NCBI GenBank assembly: GCA_016859345.1
Contig: CM029119.1
Coordinates: 1,792,109 to 1,856,108, forward strand
Direction: 5' to 3'
Length of the DNA stretch: 64,000 bases
Origin: Istiophorus platypterus
Taxonomy: Eukaryota > Chordata > Actinopteri > Istiophoriformes > Istiophoridae
Position numbers and translations under genes: made by a program. Position 1 is the stretch's first letter; every line of letters starts with the position of its first letter. The notes below the pieces were generated by a model. That model saw only the letters and a program-made list of their open reading frames with translations, did no database searches and was not told the origin of the DNA. Shown one piece after another: positions 46,313 to 56,640 of the stretch.

Positions 46313-49300
46313 AAAAATAACTCACCGTCCCTCTGCGCAGAGCAAACTGGATTGAATCCAGGTCTGAGACGGGGCACCACACCTCAGCGATCAGACACTT
46401 CTGGGTGACATCGATGTTACAGAGGTTAAGAGTGTGGTAAATGGCCTTCATCTTCCTCACTTTGATGAACCACACCCGCATGGTCTTGGAGGCGGCCTGC
46501 AGAACGCGCTGGCGGTGGTCCTCCGTCTGGTTCAGCACCTTCAGTAGTAGATTTGTTTCAGACTGTAGATCTTGTCCAGTCAACAGTTATGACAATTCTA
46601 CTGGCTGACCAGAGGTCTGGTGCAATGAAGGTAGGTACATGGGAATATTACAGAAATATTACATGCTGAACTTATACTGCATTGGGCCCTCGTATTTCAC
46701 ATCCACTACACATTCAGTTCAACCTCTTTAAAGTTTGCACTTTACAAAATAATCTCAACCCAAGGTCCACTTACTCAGTTGTTTCAGAGCTACTGATGAT
46801 ATCACAGTGTATTCATCAGCATATGGAGTTTCCTCAGTTGACATGGAACTGTAGATGTTCAAACAATGGAAAGTTTTAGGAACTAAAAGTTGATGTTTTT
46901 GTCATGTCTCCTTTATAATACTTGAAGTCAAACAAGCTTTTAAGACAGTTTGGGAGTTGTCAAGATGAGAAGTGTATGGTCAAAAGTGATAGAAGAAGCA
47001 AATAAGGGGACCTTGACTTGAAATTGTTTTATCTGCTGCTGTTTCAGTGGTCACTAATGAAATATCAAGAAAACTATTACCTTATATACATAACCTTGTA
47101 TATTACATAAAGCTAACTTCCAGGACTACCTTTGTAATATCGCAAAATTAAGGAACATCCTTTCTCAAAATGACGCAGAAAAACTAGTACATGGCTTCAT
47201 TACCTCTAGGTCAATTATTGCAACTCCCTATTAACAGGCTGTCCCCATAAAACATTAAACAGTCTCCAGCTGATTCAGAATGCTGCTGCTAGGAGAGTAC
47301 TGACAAGATCCAGAGAGAGAGATCATATATCTCCTGTGTTAGCTTCTCTGCACCGGCTTCCTATGAAATCCAGAATACAACTTAAAATCCTCCTCCTCAC
47401 CAGCAAAGCCCTTAATGATCAGGCACCATCCTATCTTAGAGAGCTCATAGTACCTTACTACGCCGGTAGAACACTGTAATAGTAGAACACAGGCCTACTA
47501 GTGGTTCCTAGAGTCTCCACAAGCAGAATGGGGGCAGAGCTTTCAGTTCTCAGGCTCCTCTGCTGTGGAACCATCTTCCAGTTTGGGTCCAGGAGGCAGA
47601 CACACTCTCCATGTTTAAGAGTCGGCTTAAATCCTTCCTCTTTGATATAGCTTATGGTTAGAACTGGCTCAGCTTTAGCTTGAGCCATCCCCTCACTATA
47701 CTGCTATAGGCCTAGACTACTGAGGGAGTTCCCATGATGCACCGAGCTTCCATTTCCACCACCTCCTCTTCCTCCTCCTCCTCCTCCTCTCTCCCTGTGC
47801 ACATTAACACTTCAAAAATGCTCATTACCAACTGTCCTTCCTCTCTCCTGTAGGTCTATGCTTCCTCATCTCTCTCCTCTTCCTCCTGTCGCTTTCTGCA
47901 GGTTTTTTTTTTTCTGATGCTCCTGAGTCTGGATCCATGGCTGCAGATCCACCTACTGCTCCATGAGCCTGATCAACACCAGCTGCTTTAATTATTATGA
48001 TTACTGCTGTTACCATTTCATTTAGTCCTATTAGCAATATTATTAGCCCTGTTATTATAACTATAGTATATATAGCTGTTTGTCCCATTATAGTGCTATG
48101 CTCTCCCCCCCCCCCTTTTGTCTCTCCCACCATGAGCCAAGATCTGTTCAATGTTTCTACCTGTTAAAAGGGAGTTTTTCATTGCCACTGTCACCAAGTG
48201 TTTGGCCATGGGGGAAATGTTGGGTCTCTGTAAATAATAACTATAAAGAGTCTGGTCTAGACCTGCTCTATATGAAAAGTGCCCGGAGATAACGTCTGTT
48301 TTGAAATTGCACTATATAAATAAAGTTGAATTCAACTGAATTGTTTGTTAGTCACATTTCCAAACACAACCAATGAAAGCAAGTCTGAGGTTTCAGCTAA
48401 ACATCATACTGTTAATAATATCATAACCACCAATATATTTCATCTATAAGATATATTGGTTGAGCCAATGTCAAAAAAATAATGATTCAATGATCAAAAA
48501 GGTCATAAAAGGTAAGTACATACATGGCCCCACTGGGCTTCTGTAGACTTCACTTTTTAATTCTCATGACAAAGCATTGCCTAACGCATGTTTTGTCATC
48601 ATTCTTTGACACTGACCTGTGACCTCTTTAACAATGGTTGCATGGGATCTCCTCTTTGGATCAGAGTGTCGGCAGGACGTTTAGAATGTGCAGTATTTGT
48701 ATCAGACTATGATAAAAGTGAACTGATCTTACCGCACAGACTCCCAGACTCAGGTCATGTTTATGCACAAATTTCGATTTTCTATGTAAACCTGACTAAA
48801 CTGCTGTATTGAAATAGAGTCTAATACATTATATATGGCTGGCAGTCTTGGGCTAGAGCAGACCTCTCAAGCAGAACCAGGGTTTTTTTCCAGGCTTAAT
48901 AAGGGCAAACTTTGGGGAACCACAAGACTTTTAGCCAGGATAAAGGTCTTTCACAGATAAGACCTAATCCACAAGACACCTGCCTACACTGTGAGGGCTT
49001 TTTTAATTTGATTCCAAATAAGTCTTATCGAAGAAAACTGAGCAGGAGCCTTAACACAGATATCCTGCTGTGCTTTCTTGTTGTTTAGTGGGCAATAGTG
49101 TAAGAAACATTATAAAGATGCTATGAAAGAATTATTAATGTTAATGTGGCTTAAAGAACAAGCAGGCTTTACTTCATGGCCACCCTCCCCCCAACCCACT
49201 TTATTTTCATTTTTTAAAAACTATTACTTTTCAGTTATTCTAGAGCCCGACCGATTCTGGATTTTTGGGGCTGATACCAATAGTTAGTTATACTGAAAAG

Positions 49301-52300
49301 AGAAACTGGTGGGGTCTTTGTTTTTATTAACTTTCCAGCAATCTCAAAAACTATTTAGCTGCTTACTGTGAAGAAACTGCTTGACTCTGCACCACTGTCT
49401 GCTGAACTGTGATGTTACTCTGCTACATGTGCTGCAGACAGTACTGAGAGCGTTGTAAACAGTGTCAGAGCAGGCTATGCTGGACACCAATGACACCATT
49501 TCTAATTAACCACTAGTTTCTTTATCTGCATTATAGTCTGAAAAAAAAAAAGGTTTTCATGTCAGGGCATATCAGGATCAGGATTCACGCCGATACTGAT
49601 ATATCTGTGATTAGCAAATGTGATAAAATTGGCCAACTGATATATCAGACAAGCTCTAGTTTATTTATGTAATTCAAACACATCATCTCATGTAACTCTT
49701 ATTTGTTTGTTTGTTTTTGATACAGTAGTGCCACTAATGGGAAGTAAAGATCCATTAGTAACAAACATACCATCTGGAGGTCATCAATGCGGCTGTTGAC
49801 TCCAGCCAGCATCTCCTTCCTCTCCTGTGGGGTCTCCGGACAGGGGTAGAGAGAGGCCCGGAACCTAGAAAAATACACCCTCCAACAGAGTCAACTCACA
49901 GTGGCTAACACATTTATTCCTCAGTCATGGACCAACCCCTGTCATCCTCTCTATGCTGAGCTGAGGCAATTCAGAAGGACGTTCAGCCACAGACGCCACC
50001 AACCGTATGCCTCAAAATGCTTGGGGGGGTCCTTCATACCATCAGCCATCAGACTGTACATCTATTTTATCTTTCCCATTCTGAAACACCAGATGTCTGT
50101 TATAAATGTATAAAATCTAATCCTGTATGGCTATATGACCATCAAGCAACAACCACAGCTAAATCAATGGTACAGTGCCATGACTTGTAGATCTGAGGGT
50201 CAAATTTTTTATTTACTTTTTCTTTTTCTTTAATTTGTCACCCAACCATGTAAATCGCCAATAGGATTGAGTGTATTTAGAAAATGCATTGTTATTATAA
50301 GTGTAATAAAACATACTCAGAATTATCACCTTGAGGTCAAGTAGCAGTTTACATCCATGTCTGTCCAGACTCATATAATACATGAAGTGAAGACTTTGAG
50401 GGAATTAAATAAAGGTATTTAGTCTATTGTTCTTAATGTGGTAATCCACATAATGAGAAATATTGGAGGTTCCATTAATGACCCGCTGCCTAAAAGAATA
50501 AGACGTCCAGGAGGACTGTCCAAGTATCCTGTTGGCTACACTTTTGTGCTTGGTCATGTTATAAAACTCCCCTGTGTTTGGTTGAAACACTGCTGCCAGA
50601 TTACACAGTCAGGAAGGGCAGTTGCCTGAAACATCTGTGCAATACATGCATAACCAGTTTAAGTGGAGTAGGGTCCTACATCTGATTTTTGATTGTTGCC
50701 TCTGGGGATTCAGCATCCATCTAAACAAACTGGGTTTGAGCAATTGGATTCATTATTCAATTATAACTAAACAGAACAATTTTGCATGTATCTAAACCAA
50801 AACATTCTGGTTTTGCAACAAATTAAAGTGCCACTGTCCATAACGCTAATAGGGTCTGTACTTTTGCAGCAAAACCCAAGGGACAAGAGAAGCAGGAGAA
50901 CCATTATTGGCTCATTTGGAAAACACTGCATGTTAGCAAGTCTTTGTGTCTTTGTCTCTTTAATCTCTTTTCATTTAAACCTGGCAATGTAATATTTAGC
51001 CTAAACATATTCTAGGCTTCTAACTTTTAAAATAATGACAATCAATAGTGCTAAGTAGACCCAGGAAGACAGATGTGATACCCACCCCTCACAGATCTTC
51101 TTCACCCTGTTCTTCAGCTGGTCACCTTGGAAGAAGATGATGAATACTGATTTGTGGACTTGGTCTCCCTGTGGAAAATAGAGGGTATTAGAAAACAATT
51201 AGACTGTATACCTACATAAAGATGAGTGTTATGTATTTGATTCCAATATCTAAATATTCAAATTATCCAGTTTCCTGGATAATTGTATGCTGTTTTGTAA
51301 CTTTGAGTGCACAGTGATATAATCCTTTTCCCTTTAGTACCCTTCAGGACTGCATCTATGTTATGTGTGCTTACCGTGGTGGGGTCCTCCAGAGGGTCTT
51401 CTATCTCTGCCTTCCTTAAGAAGACATTACCACGACACACTCTCCACAGCATCCTCTCAAAGGTGGGAATCCTCTCCCTGCTGATCACTCCAGCCACAAA
51501 CCTGCAAAGACAAAGCATACAGGACCTCAGAAAAGAAAGAATTCAGTAGAGTGGCAAAAATAAATAAATGAACCACATTTGATCAAATATATGTATACAT
51601 ACAGCTAACTATCTTATAGGAATACTTAACAGCTTATATGACAATCAGCTTTAGAATATTCTACTTGTCATAACTGGGGAATAATTTCCTTTTTGACCTC
51701 ACAAAAGTATTGAAAAATAATTTGGATTTGTAGAGTCTTTATGTGATTATACCATCTTTCTAACCGTTCTTTAGGGGGATACTGTTATCTGATTGTCTGA
51801 CTGGATTCATCTGCTAATGGACAATAAACCTTGAGTGAATCTGCCACTTCTCAAAAACATCTTGTGATTAAACATTTCTTTAGTCAAGGCCATAGTTACT
51901 AATGCATATTCTAAATACAGATTTTTCAGGTTTTGCAATTTATGTGATTGTTATAATATTTTTCAGAACAATAGGACTGTGTTTATTAGAGCCTGTGATG
52001 CAGTCCTCATGCTTTACCCCAATCTCAGTGGGGCCCCGCGGCCCCCTTCACTGCCCTCCATCAGGGCTGATGACTCCTCCAGCAGGTTTGGATCCTCCAT
52101 CTGTCAAAGAATGAATTAGACACACTTCATTTGCCTTCTTCCTTAAAGCATATATTTGTTCTTTCTGCTGAATACTCATGGAACAACTCTGTGGACTGAC
52201 ACACAACTATCAATAAACCAGGTTCACTGATGGCGCAGAGATTTATGATCAAGAAAAGAGATCAAACATTGTAAAGGACTGAATTGGTATACTTCTGGTT

Positions 52301-53452
52301 GTCTGGTGTTTGTGTCTGAGAGGGTGAAATGGACAAACCTCATCAAAGAACTGCTGTGTTCGTCGGAGGATATGCTTGAGCTCTGTCAGCTCCAGGAAGT
52401 TCTTCTTCAGGGCTTCCTGGTTGGTGTTGATCTCCTTCAGTTCATTCTCCAGCTTCTCAAAGGTGGCCTGTCAATCACAAACGACAGATATTCACTGGTG
52501 AGAACTGAATTTTTAAAGGCATAAAAAATGTGTATCAACATAATGAATTTCATATTATTTTTTTTTTAAGCTTATGAATTTTGGAACAACAAAGGTCAGA
52601 ACTGAACTGAATAATGACTGATTACCTCTAGGTCAATCATGTCCCTGGGAAAAGGCACCTCTGGATTTTCCCCGGTGTCCACAATTGGGATGTTGGCTTT
52701 CTTGATCTCCTTCTCCACAAACCCTGTTCAGCAGAGAAAACCCATGTTTCAACAAATTACCATATTTTTTCAGAAGCATGAAGTAAAATCAATTAAGAGA
52801 AATCAGTTGTAACTAACTACATTTATGTGGTCTTCATCTGACTGGAGCAGCAGGGGATCAGAAATTGAACCTAGACCGAATCCAAGTCAGGAGCAACACT
52901 GTGCATTCGTCTGGGCCTGAGTGTTAACTTGTCTTATTACTTACTAAGTTTCCTGTCCATCTCCTCACATCTCCTCACTTCATTCACAAACTTGCGTTGA
53001 AACACGTTTACATCTGGGTTTAGCTGCAAGTGGAAAGCAACAAGAATTTTTTTTTTTTGTTGACACAATAATTTCCGTGGTATTAGGATAAAACCCAGAG
53101 AGAATGACACCCTGGAAATTAACTGAAAACTTCTATATATGAATCTATTCATTTTCACATATACAGTACATGTATTATGTCGAATGTCAGTGAAAGATGG
53201 GAAACAAGTAACGGCACATGTCTGGCCTCTCCCTTTTTTTTAACTGGCTTTTATTTAATGAATGGGAATATTTCTGCCTTCAGACATATTCTCCAACCAA
53301 GATTTGGCACAGCTTGAGAAAATGTTTGTACTTACATCTCTAAACTGGACCATGCCCAGTTCTCCCAGCTCACTGACACAGCAGTAGGCTGCCTCTGACT
53401 GGAGAAAGAGCTGGGCCAGGGTCATCTCCTCACTCCTGAACAGTTCTCCCAT
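23872..53452 (-). CDS. atp6v0a1: V-type proton ATPase 116-kDa subunit a, isoform 1
   Basis: Membrane Vo subunit a1, which forms the proton half-channels of the V-ATPase. Coding exons on the minus strand: 53452-53336, 53023-52945, 52723-52626, 52467-52339, 52100-52018, 51501-51375, 51168-51086, 49864-49771, 46538-46326, 45617-45467, 44060-43921, 43805-43642, 42534-42444, 42054-41936, 41588-41372, 40011-39904, 37867-37760, 34943-34926, 32145-32028, 31669-31498, 23965-23872. They sum to 2523 nt (840 aa), close to mammalian a1. It starts MGELFRSEEMTLAQLFLQSE. The cytosolic N-domain runs to about residue 390, then PYTIITFPFLFAVMFGD opens the membrane domain. The essential channel Arg is R743 in YLRLWALSLAHA, and a second conserved Arg is R807 in LHALRLHW. 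It ends EGRFDE. Near identity with a1 (e.g. NPDVNVFQRKFVNEVRRCEE) rules out a2-a4. It is head to head with cavin1, as in human. The last intron is 7.5 kb. Confidence 0.96.
26850..28320 (+). mobile_element. Degenerate L2/CR1-type LINE fragment
   Basis: Plus-strand pieces in several frames match the order of a fish L2/CR1-clade reverse transcriptase ORF. FVPFFTKNVSPISSQFSEP (near 27450) comes from the linker before RT. SHGFQYHCYVDNTQ (near 28130) corresponds to the catalytic YADD block, with the second Asp changed to Asn. LNLSKTELLVVPANLSLKHN (near 28165-28225) is typical of this clade. Stops, frame changes and deletions show it is dead. It is antisense to the ATP6V0A1 transcript. Confidence 0.8.
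29476..29587. repeat. 28-bp minisatellite, four copies
   Basis: Four head-to-tail units of a 28-bp sequence beginning GCTCTTGTTGCC and ending GTCTGATCT. The last three are identical and the first differs by one base. In the last intron of atp6v0a1. Confidence 0.95.
32650..32990 (+). mobile_element. 3' end of a Tc1/mariner-type transposon
   Basis: The plus strand carries the C-terminal transposase tail in broken frames: TAGAACATCTC...GAGCTTGAGCAGATCTG..., then CTGTAATTACTGCCAAAGGGGCTTCTACAAAGTA (AVI-AAKGASTK-like in the parent family). It ends with a Tc1-type terminal sequence, AAGGGATCTAAATACTTCATG. The 5' two-thirds is missing. It lies in the atp6v0a1 intron between the microexon and the following exon. 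Confidence 0.8.
34030..34560. repeat. Degenerate tandem repeat of GACTCAGACTTGTCTC-like words
   Basis: Repeated variants of TTTTGACTCAG, GACTTGTCTC and TCTGAGTTG over about 500 bp, as in a common fish low-complexity repeat. It sits in the intron next to the microexon of atp6v0a1. Borders are uncertain. Confidence 0.5.
34926..34943 (-). CDS. atp6v0a1: 18-nt microexon of atp6v0a1
   Basis: Six codons, H-S-E-E-E-P, flanked by acceptor ...TTTACTTTCAAG and donor GTAAGAG. It joins in phase 0 between ...HSEEGDE and FNFGDVAVHQ. Mammalian ATP6V0A1 has an alternatively used six-codon segment at the same place, so skipping should give ...GDEFNFGDV, an 834-aa protein. The acidic insert is in a cytosolic loop before the channel-Arg helices. 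The intron upstream is 2.8 kb and the intron downstream 2.8 kb. Alternative use is inferred. Confidence 0.88.
35150..35416. mobile_element. Foldback (long-inverted-repeat) element
   Basis: The left arm (35150-35203, starting ACTGGACTTGGTTGTAG) and right arm (35364-35416) are inverted copies of about 53 nt with few mismatches, separated by about 160 bp. Both contain TCACCTCTCATCCAAGAG or its complement. The arm sequence is familiar from dispersed fish repeats. It looks like a MITE or the non-coding part of a larger retroelement; no coding sequence is present. Confidence 0.75.
46267..46306. repeat. C-run plus (CA)n beside an atp6v0a1 donor
   Basis: Fifteen Cs and about 12-13 CA units. On the transcribed (minus) strand this reads as UG repeats followed by a G-run, beginning about 18 nt after the donor at 46325. 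Confidence 0.95.
47105..48345 (+). mobile_element. 3' end of an L2/CR1/Rex-type LINE
   Basis: The plus strand encodes a broken RT C-terminus (NIAKLRNILSQNDAEKLVHG, then ITSR... and LASLHRLPMKSRI-like pieces) with stops and frame changes. A typical 3' UTR follows, ending ...TTGCACTATATAAATAAAGTTGAATTCAACTGAATT. The tail GCGC/GCACTATATAAATAAA(A/G)TTGAATT is a hallmark of these fish LINEs. It is 5'-truncated. It lies in the atp6v0a1 intron between 46539 and 49770, antisense to that gene. Confidence 0.88.
49240..49659. mobile_element. Non-autonomous DNA element with CTAGAGC inverted ends
   Basis: Starts CTAGAGCCCGACCGATTCTGG and ends ...ACTGATATATCAGACAAGCTCTAG. The ends are inverted copies for CTAGAGC and imperfect beyond. 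This 'CCGACCGAT...GATAT' family is common in fish. It has no coding capacity. Same atp6v0a1 intron as the LINE at 47.1-48.3 kb. Confidence 0.7.
49880..50150 (+). mobile_element. LINE C-terminal tail fragment
   Basis: The plus-strand peptide around NPCHPLYAELRQFR and GGSFIPSAIRLY resembles the extreme C-terminus of a fish non-LTR element. It overlaps no exon and starts 16 nt beyond the atp6v0a1 exon at 49771-49864. Class is not certain. Confidence 0.5.
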
Positions 53453-54401
53453 GATGGCCACCACACTCCACCTCAACTAGAATGAAGAAACTCTACACAT
53501 AGGACAGGAAGATATGTAAATTATTTAGGGCTGACCTGAATGCCTCCACGCTTTGAGGCTTTTACCACTGCCATGGCAATCAATGTCCTAATCAGGTTTC
53601 AATTGCTACTGCCTTTTTTTCATTATTATTATATATGCATTGACACAAAAATACCAAATAGCTCATGAAATAATAAAATAGTAATCTAAAATTATTTATT
53701 ATGCATCAATATTAACTATTATTAGTGATTCTCAGACAAGCACATTTATTCTTAGTGATCAAAGACAACATCTCCAGTGGCCTAGACTGGCCAAGGCCTC
53801 AAAGCCCAATCTTTACCCTGTTACAGTTAGTTTGCGATTTAATTTATTCAAAACTTGTTTGAACATACGGAATAAAACTAACTGTGAACTGACCTGGTAA
53901 AGGCCATAAGAAAGCCCCTGGACAAAATTACATAAATCTAAGGTTGAGCAGATCAGATTACTTATTATCTGGTCAGTCTATGGGCAGAATATTGACTGAC
54001 AACATTTCGAGTTAATTATCAAGGAAAAAATAAATGTTAGTATCGATCAGAAAATAACTGATTTGATCAATCGATAATGAAAATAATCGCTAGTTGTAGC
54101 CTCAATTGACTCAAATTAGCAGTAATACTGGCTCATTCAGCCCTGACAGTGTCTCTGTACAGCAGAAATTCAGGTTTAAGTTTGATGCGTAGGCAAAGAC
54201 AAGAAGATGCTGCAGCTTAATACGGAGGGAAATGGCGCTTTTTGATCGGGATGCAACCCTTTATAATACAACCTCCTACAAGACCATGGCGTGACCTAAA
54301 CCAGCTTCATCTCTTGTATTGAGGATGAATATGATAATAAAAAAGCACTGTATGATTAAAAAAAAGAAAGAAAGAAGGGTCGTCGGACCCCGAGCTAGCA
54401 C

Positions 54402-54450
54402 GGAGCATCGCTGAGCATCGCTGAGCATCGCTGAGCATCGCTGAGCACCG
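54402..54450. repeat. 10-bp tandem repeat, about five copies
   Basis: Head-to-tail CTGAGCATCG units, the last with one change (CTGAGCACCG), inside the CpG-rich region in intron 1 of atp6v0a1. Confidence 0.92.
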
Positions 54451-54912
54451 CCCGTGTCGCAGCATCTCCGCCCTTCACGGCTCAAGGACGCCATGATGCC
54501 GGGTCCGGCCTACAGCTCCGCGCCGAGAGCATCCGTCCGCTGCTCGCCGTCAACGCGTCGCACACGGGCCATCACACGCAGCATCCAACGGCCTCGTCCA
54601 CAGCAGCATCCACGGCTTTATAATAGTGGACGATATGACGAGGCGACGCACGGGGAACATTATAGAGCGGGGACATCTCGGCTGATACGTTTGATTAGAA
54701 ATAAATAGATAAATAAATCCGTCACGAACATGAGGAGCCATCGACTGAAACTGTCATCGGTGTGACAGCATCAGCGTCCTCACAGATCACACGTCAAAAC
54801 GTCAGGGCTCTTCAATCTATCGTTTATAATTCCCGAAGAACTGACTGTCAGCCTGAACCTGGGATTGACCTCACCTCACATGAAGCTTGTTTAACGCCAC
54901 CCACCGCCTCAC

Positions 54913-55020
54913 CTGTGTGAGCTGAGGCTGGGCCTCCTGCCTCCTGCCTCCTGCCTCCTGCCTCCTGCCTGGATGCTGAGCTCTGGTCCTGGTCGGCGCG
55001 TCAAGTCGGGACCGGTCCGC
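54913..55020 (-). other. atp6v0a1: Probable non-coding exon 1 of atp6v0a1
   Basis: The minus strand reads ...CAGCTCACACAG|GTGAGG, a near-perfect donor (GT at 54912-54911). It splices to the acceptor TTCATTCTAG before 53476, where 24 nt of leader precede the ATG at 53452. The upstream end is a guess. The leader contains a 7-bp GCAGGAG tandem repeat (54933-54970). No ATG is seen in it. Confidence 0.6.
54933..54970. repeat. 7-bp tandem repeat (CCTCCTG), about five copies
   Basis: Five CTCCTGC units in a row. On the atp6v0a1 sense strand it is a GCAGGAG array within the presumed 5' UTR exon, 20 nt from its donor. Confidence 0.92.
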
Positions 55021-56454
55021 CGGAAACAGCACGGGAATGAAAGGACTTCAAAATTAAAACTGGTGTCTTTACCCGATGGACATCTTTTAAATTTTTTTTA
55101 GACTGACTCCAAAAATTATAATGACACCAACTAATTCCAGATGGGTTTTATTGTTAATCACCCCTTGTGTGGCTTGTCATTGTAAAAAAAGTCGTGCTGA
55201 TAGTGTCGTTATTTTGAATTTTATTTTGAAAATCCCAACCGGACGCTCACACAGCCTTCTAATGACCATTAAAATAGAACATTAATCTGAACATTATAAT
55301 CCTGATGGAGGAGGACTTATTACAGGTATCTTGTATTATAATGCATTGCTTTTATCTTGGTGGACTTGATATAAAATTTAGACAATCACTGGCAAATGTA
55401 TTTATGCATCAGCAAGGAAAATATTTTAAACTTTTACAGACTTTTACAGACTAAGAAAACATTCTGTAACATCAGTTGAGGTCATTTATTACTAATACGC
55501 TTCTGTTAATAATCCACATATATATAATGCTTGGGGGGGGGGCATAAAAAAAAGTGTTGTGGGATGTTTTGCTTCGTGTCACGCTATGTGGATGAGACCC
55601 AAGCCCTGACCGACTGTTTTTTAGTATTTTTCTTTTTATGTTTCTTGAGAACCACTCGTTCAAAAGAACATTAGAGTCAAAACTGCACTTCCTTTGGTCC
55701 TTAGTGATATGCACATGAGGTTTTAAGTCAATCGGATGAGCGCTTGTCTAGAAAATTCCCAGACAGAGAGAAAGACAAATATTTGTCCATTTATTTAGTT
55801 AAAGACACAGGCAGACAACATGGTCTATGTGCTGTATGGGCTGGATGGACCACAGAAATAAGGCAGAAGCGACACACTGCAAATGGAGTGTTTTATTTAC
55901 TCAAACATCAATGTCATTGAGAAGAAACCCCTTAAACCTAGGTATGACAGGAGAAGCCTGAACTCATTAATGCAGTCTTCCTTCTCTCTAATAAACATTG
56001 ATGTAAGTGTACTACACTGTAATGTGTTACATGCTTACACTCTTTAAAACTGAGTGTACTCGAATTCCATTTACTGCAAACAGTGATTCAATTTCCCCGT
56101 TTTTCCTCACTTGTGATTTTTTGTCCTAAAAGGGGCACATTAAGCAGATGAGTACTGGTAAGAAAAATCATAAATCTGACTTCTACAAAATGAATAGGTT
56201 TTACTCTCCCTTATGTTTTGTTTTGTTTTGTTTAATGGGGCCAAAAATAGTAATATTTCAGAGTGATAACAAATCAGTCTTGCAGTCTAAATGCTGATGA
56301 CCTGTTTGTAGCACCTACACCATAATGGTGGCCTTGGTCACCAGCCCCAAATGTAAGTGTGTGTGAAAGAATGCTGTCCAGTGCAATGCACAAAAATCAA
56401 AAAATAGAAGGTTAGAAAATAATATGGTAAACAGGCTGTGCTCGCCTTTCTAGT

Positions 56455-56640
56455 CTTGTCAACCACTTGAAGCGTTTACACTCATACCATTCTCACATAC
56501 TGATGGTACGGCCATCATGGGCAATGTTAGGTTCAACATCTTGTCCAAGGACACTTTGACATGCGGATTGGAGGAGCCAGGGATTGAATAATCAACCTTC
56601 TAGCGGATAACATGCTCTACCTACTGAGCCACAGCCCCAA
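56455..56640 (-). mobile_element. tRNA-derived SINE
   Basis: On the minus strand it begins GGGGCTGTGGCTCAGTAGG, which contains a pol III A box (TGGCTCAGTAGG), and has a degenerate B box (GATTATTCAATCCC) about 35 nt on. The body then reads CTCCTCCAATCCGCATGTC and CTTGGACAAGATG. This is the structure and wording of a tRNA-headed SINE that is abundant in percomorph fish. It is clearly decayed. It is not a tRNA gene, because the B box is broken and no cloverleaf closes. Confidence 0.82.

Larger units (their letters stand above)
54370..55060 (-). promoter_or_regulatory. atp6v0a1: CpG-rich promoter region of atp6v0a1
   Basis: A GC/CpG-rich stretch covers the probable non-coding exon 1 and the start of intron 1. 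It includes TCACATGA (54876-54883), an M-box/CLEAR-like E-box, just inside intron 1. V-ATPase genes are known TFEB/TFE3 targets, so this is plausible, but the core is not the canonical CACGTG. No TATA box is seen. Confidence 0.55.

Noticed and set aside
54454..54708. 84-codon Arg/Pro/Ser-rich ORF in the CpG-rich region near the atp6v0a1 5' end.
   Set aside because: GC-rich promoter sequence often leaves frames open; no family resemblance and the tandem repeats nearby argue against coding.
56581..56640. Possible tRNA gene on the minus strand (A and B box wording).
   Set aside because: B box is broken, no closed cloverleaf, and the following body is that of a SINE.
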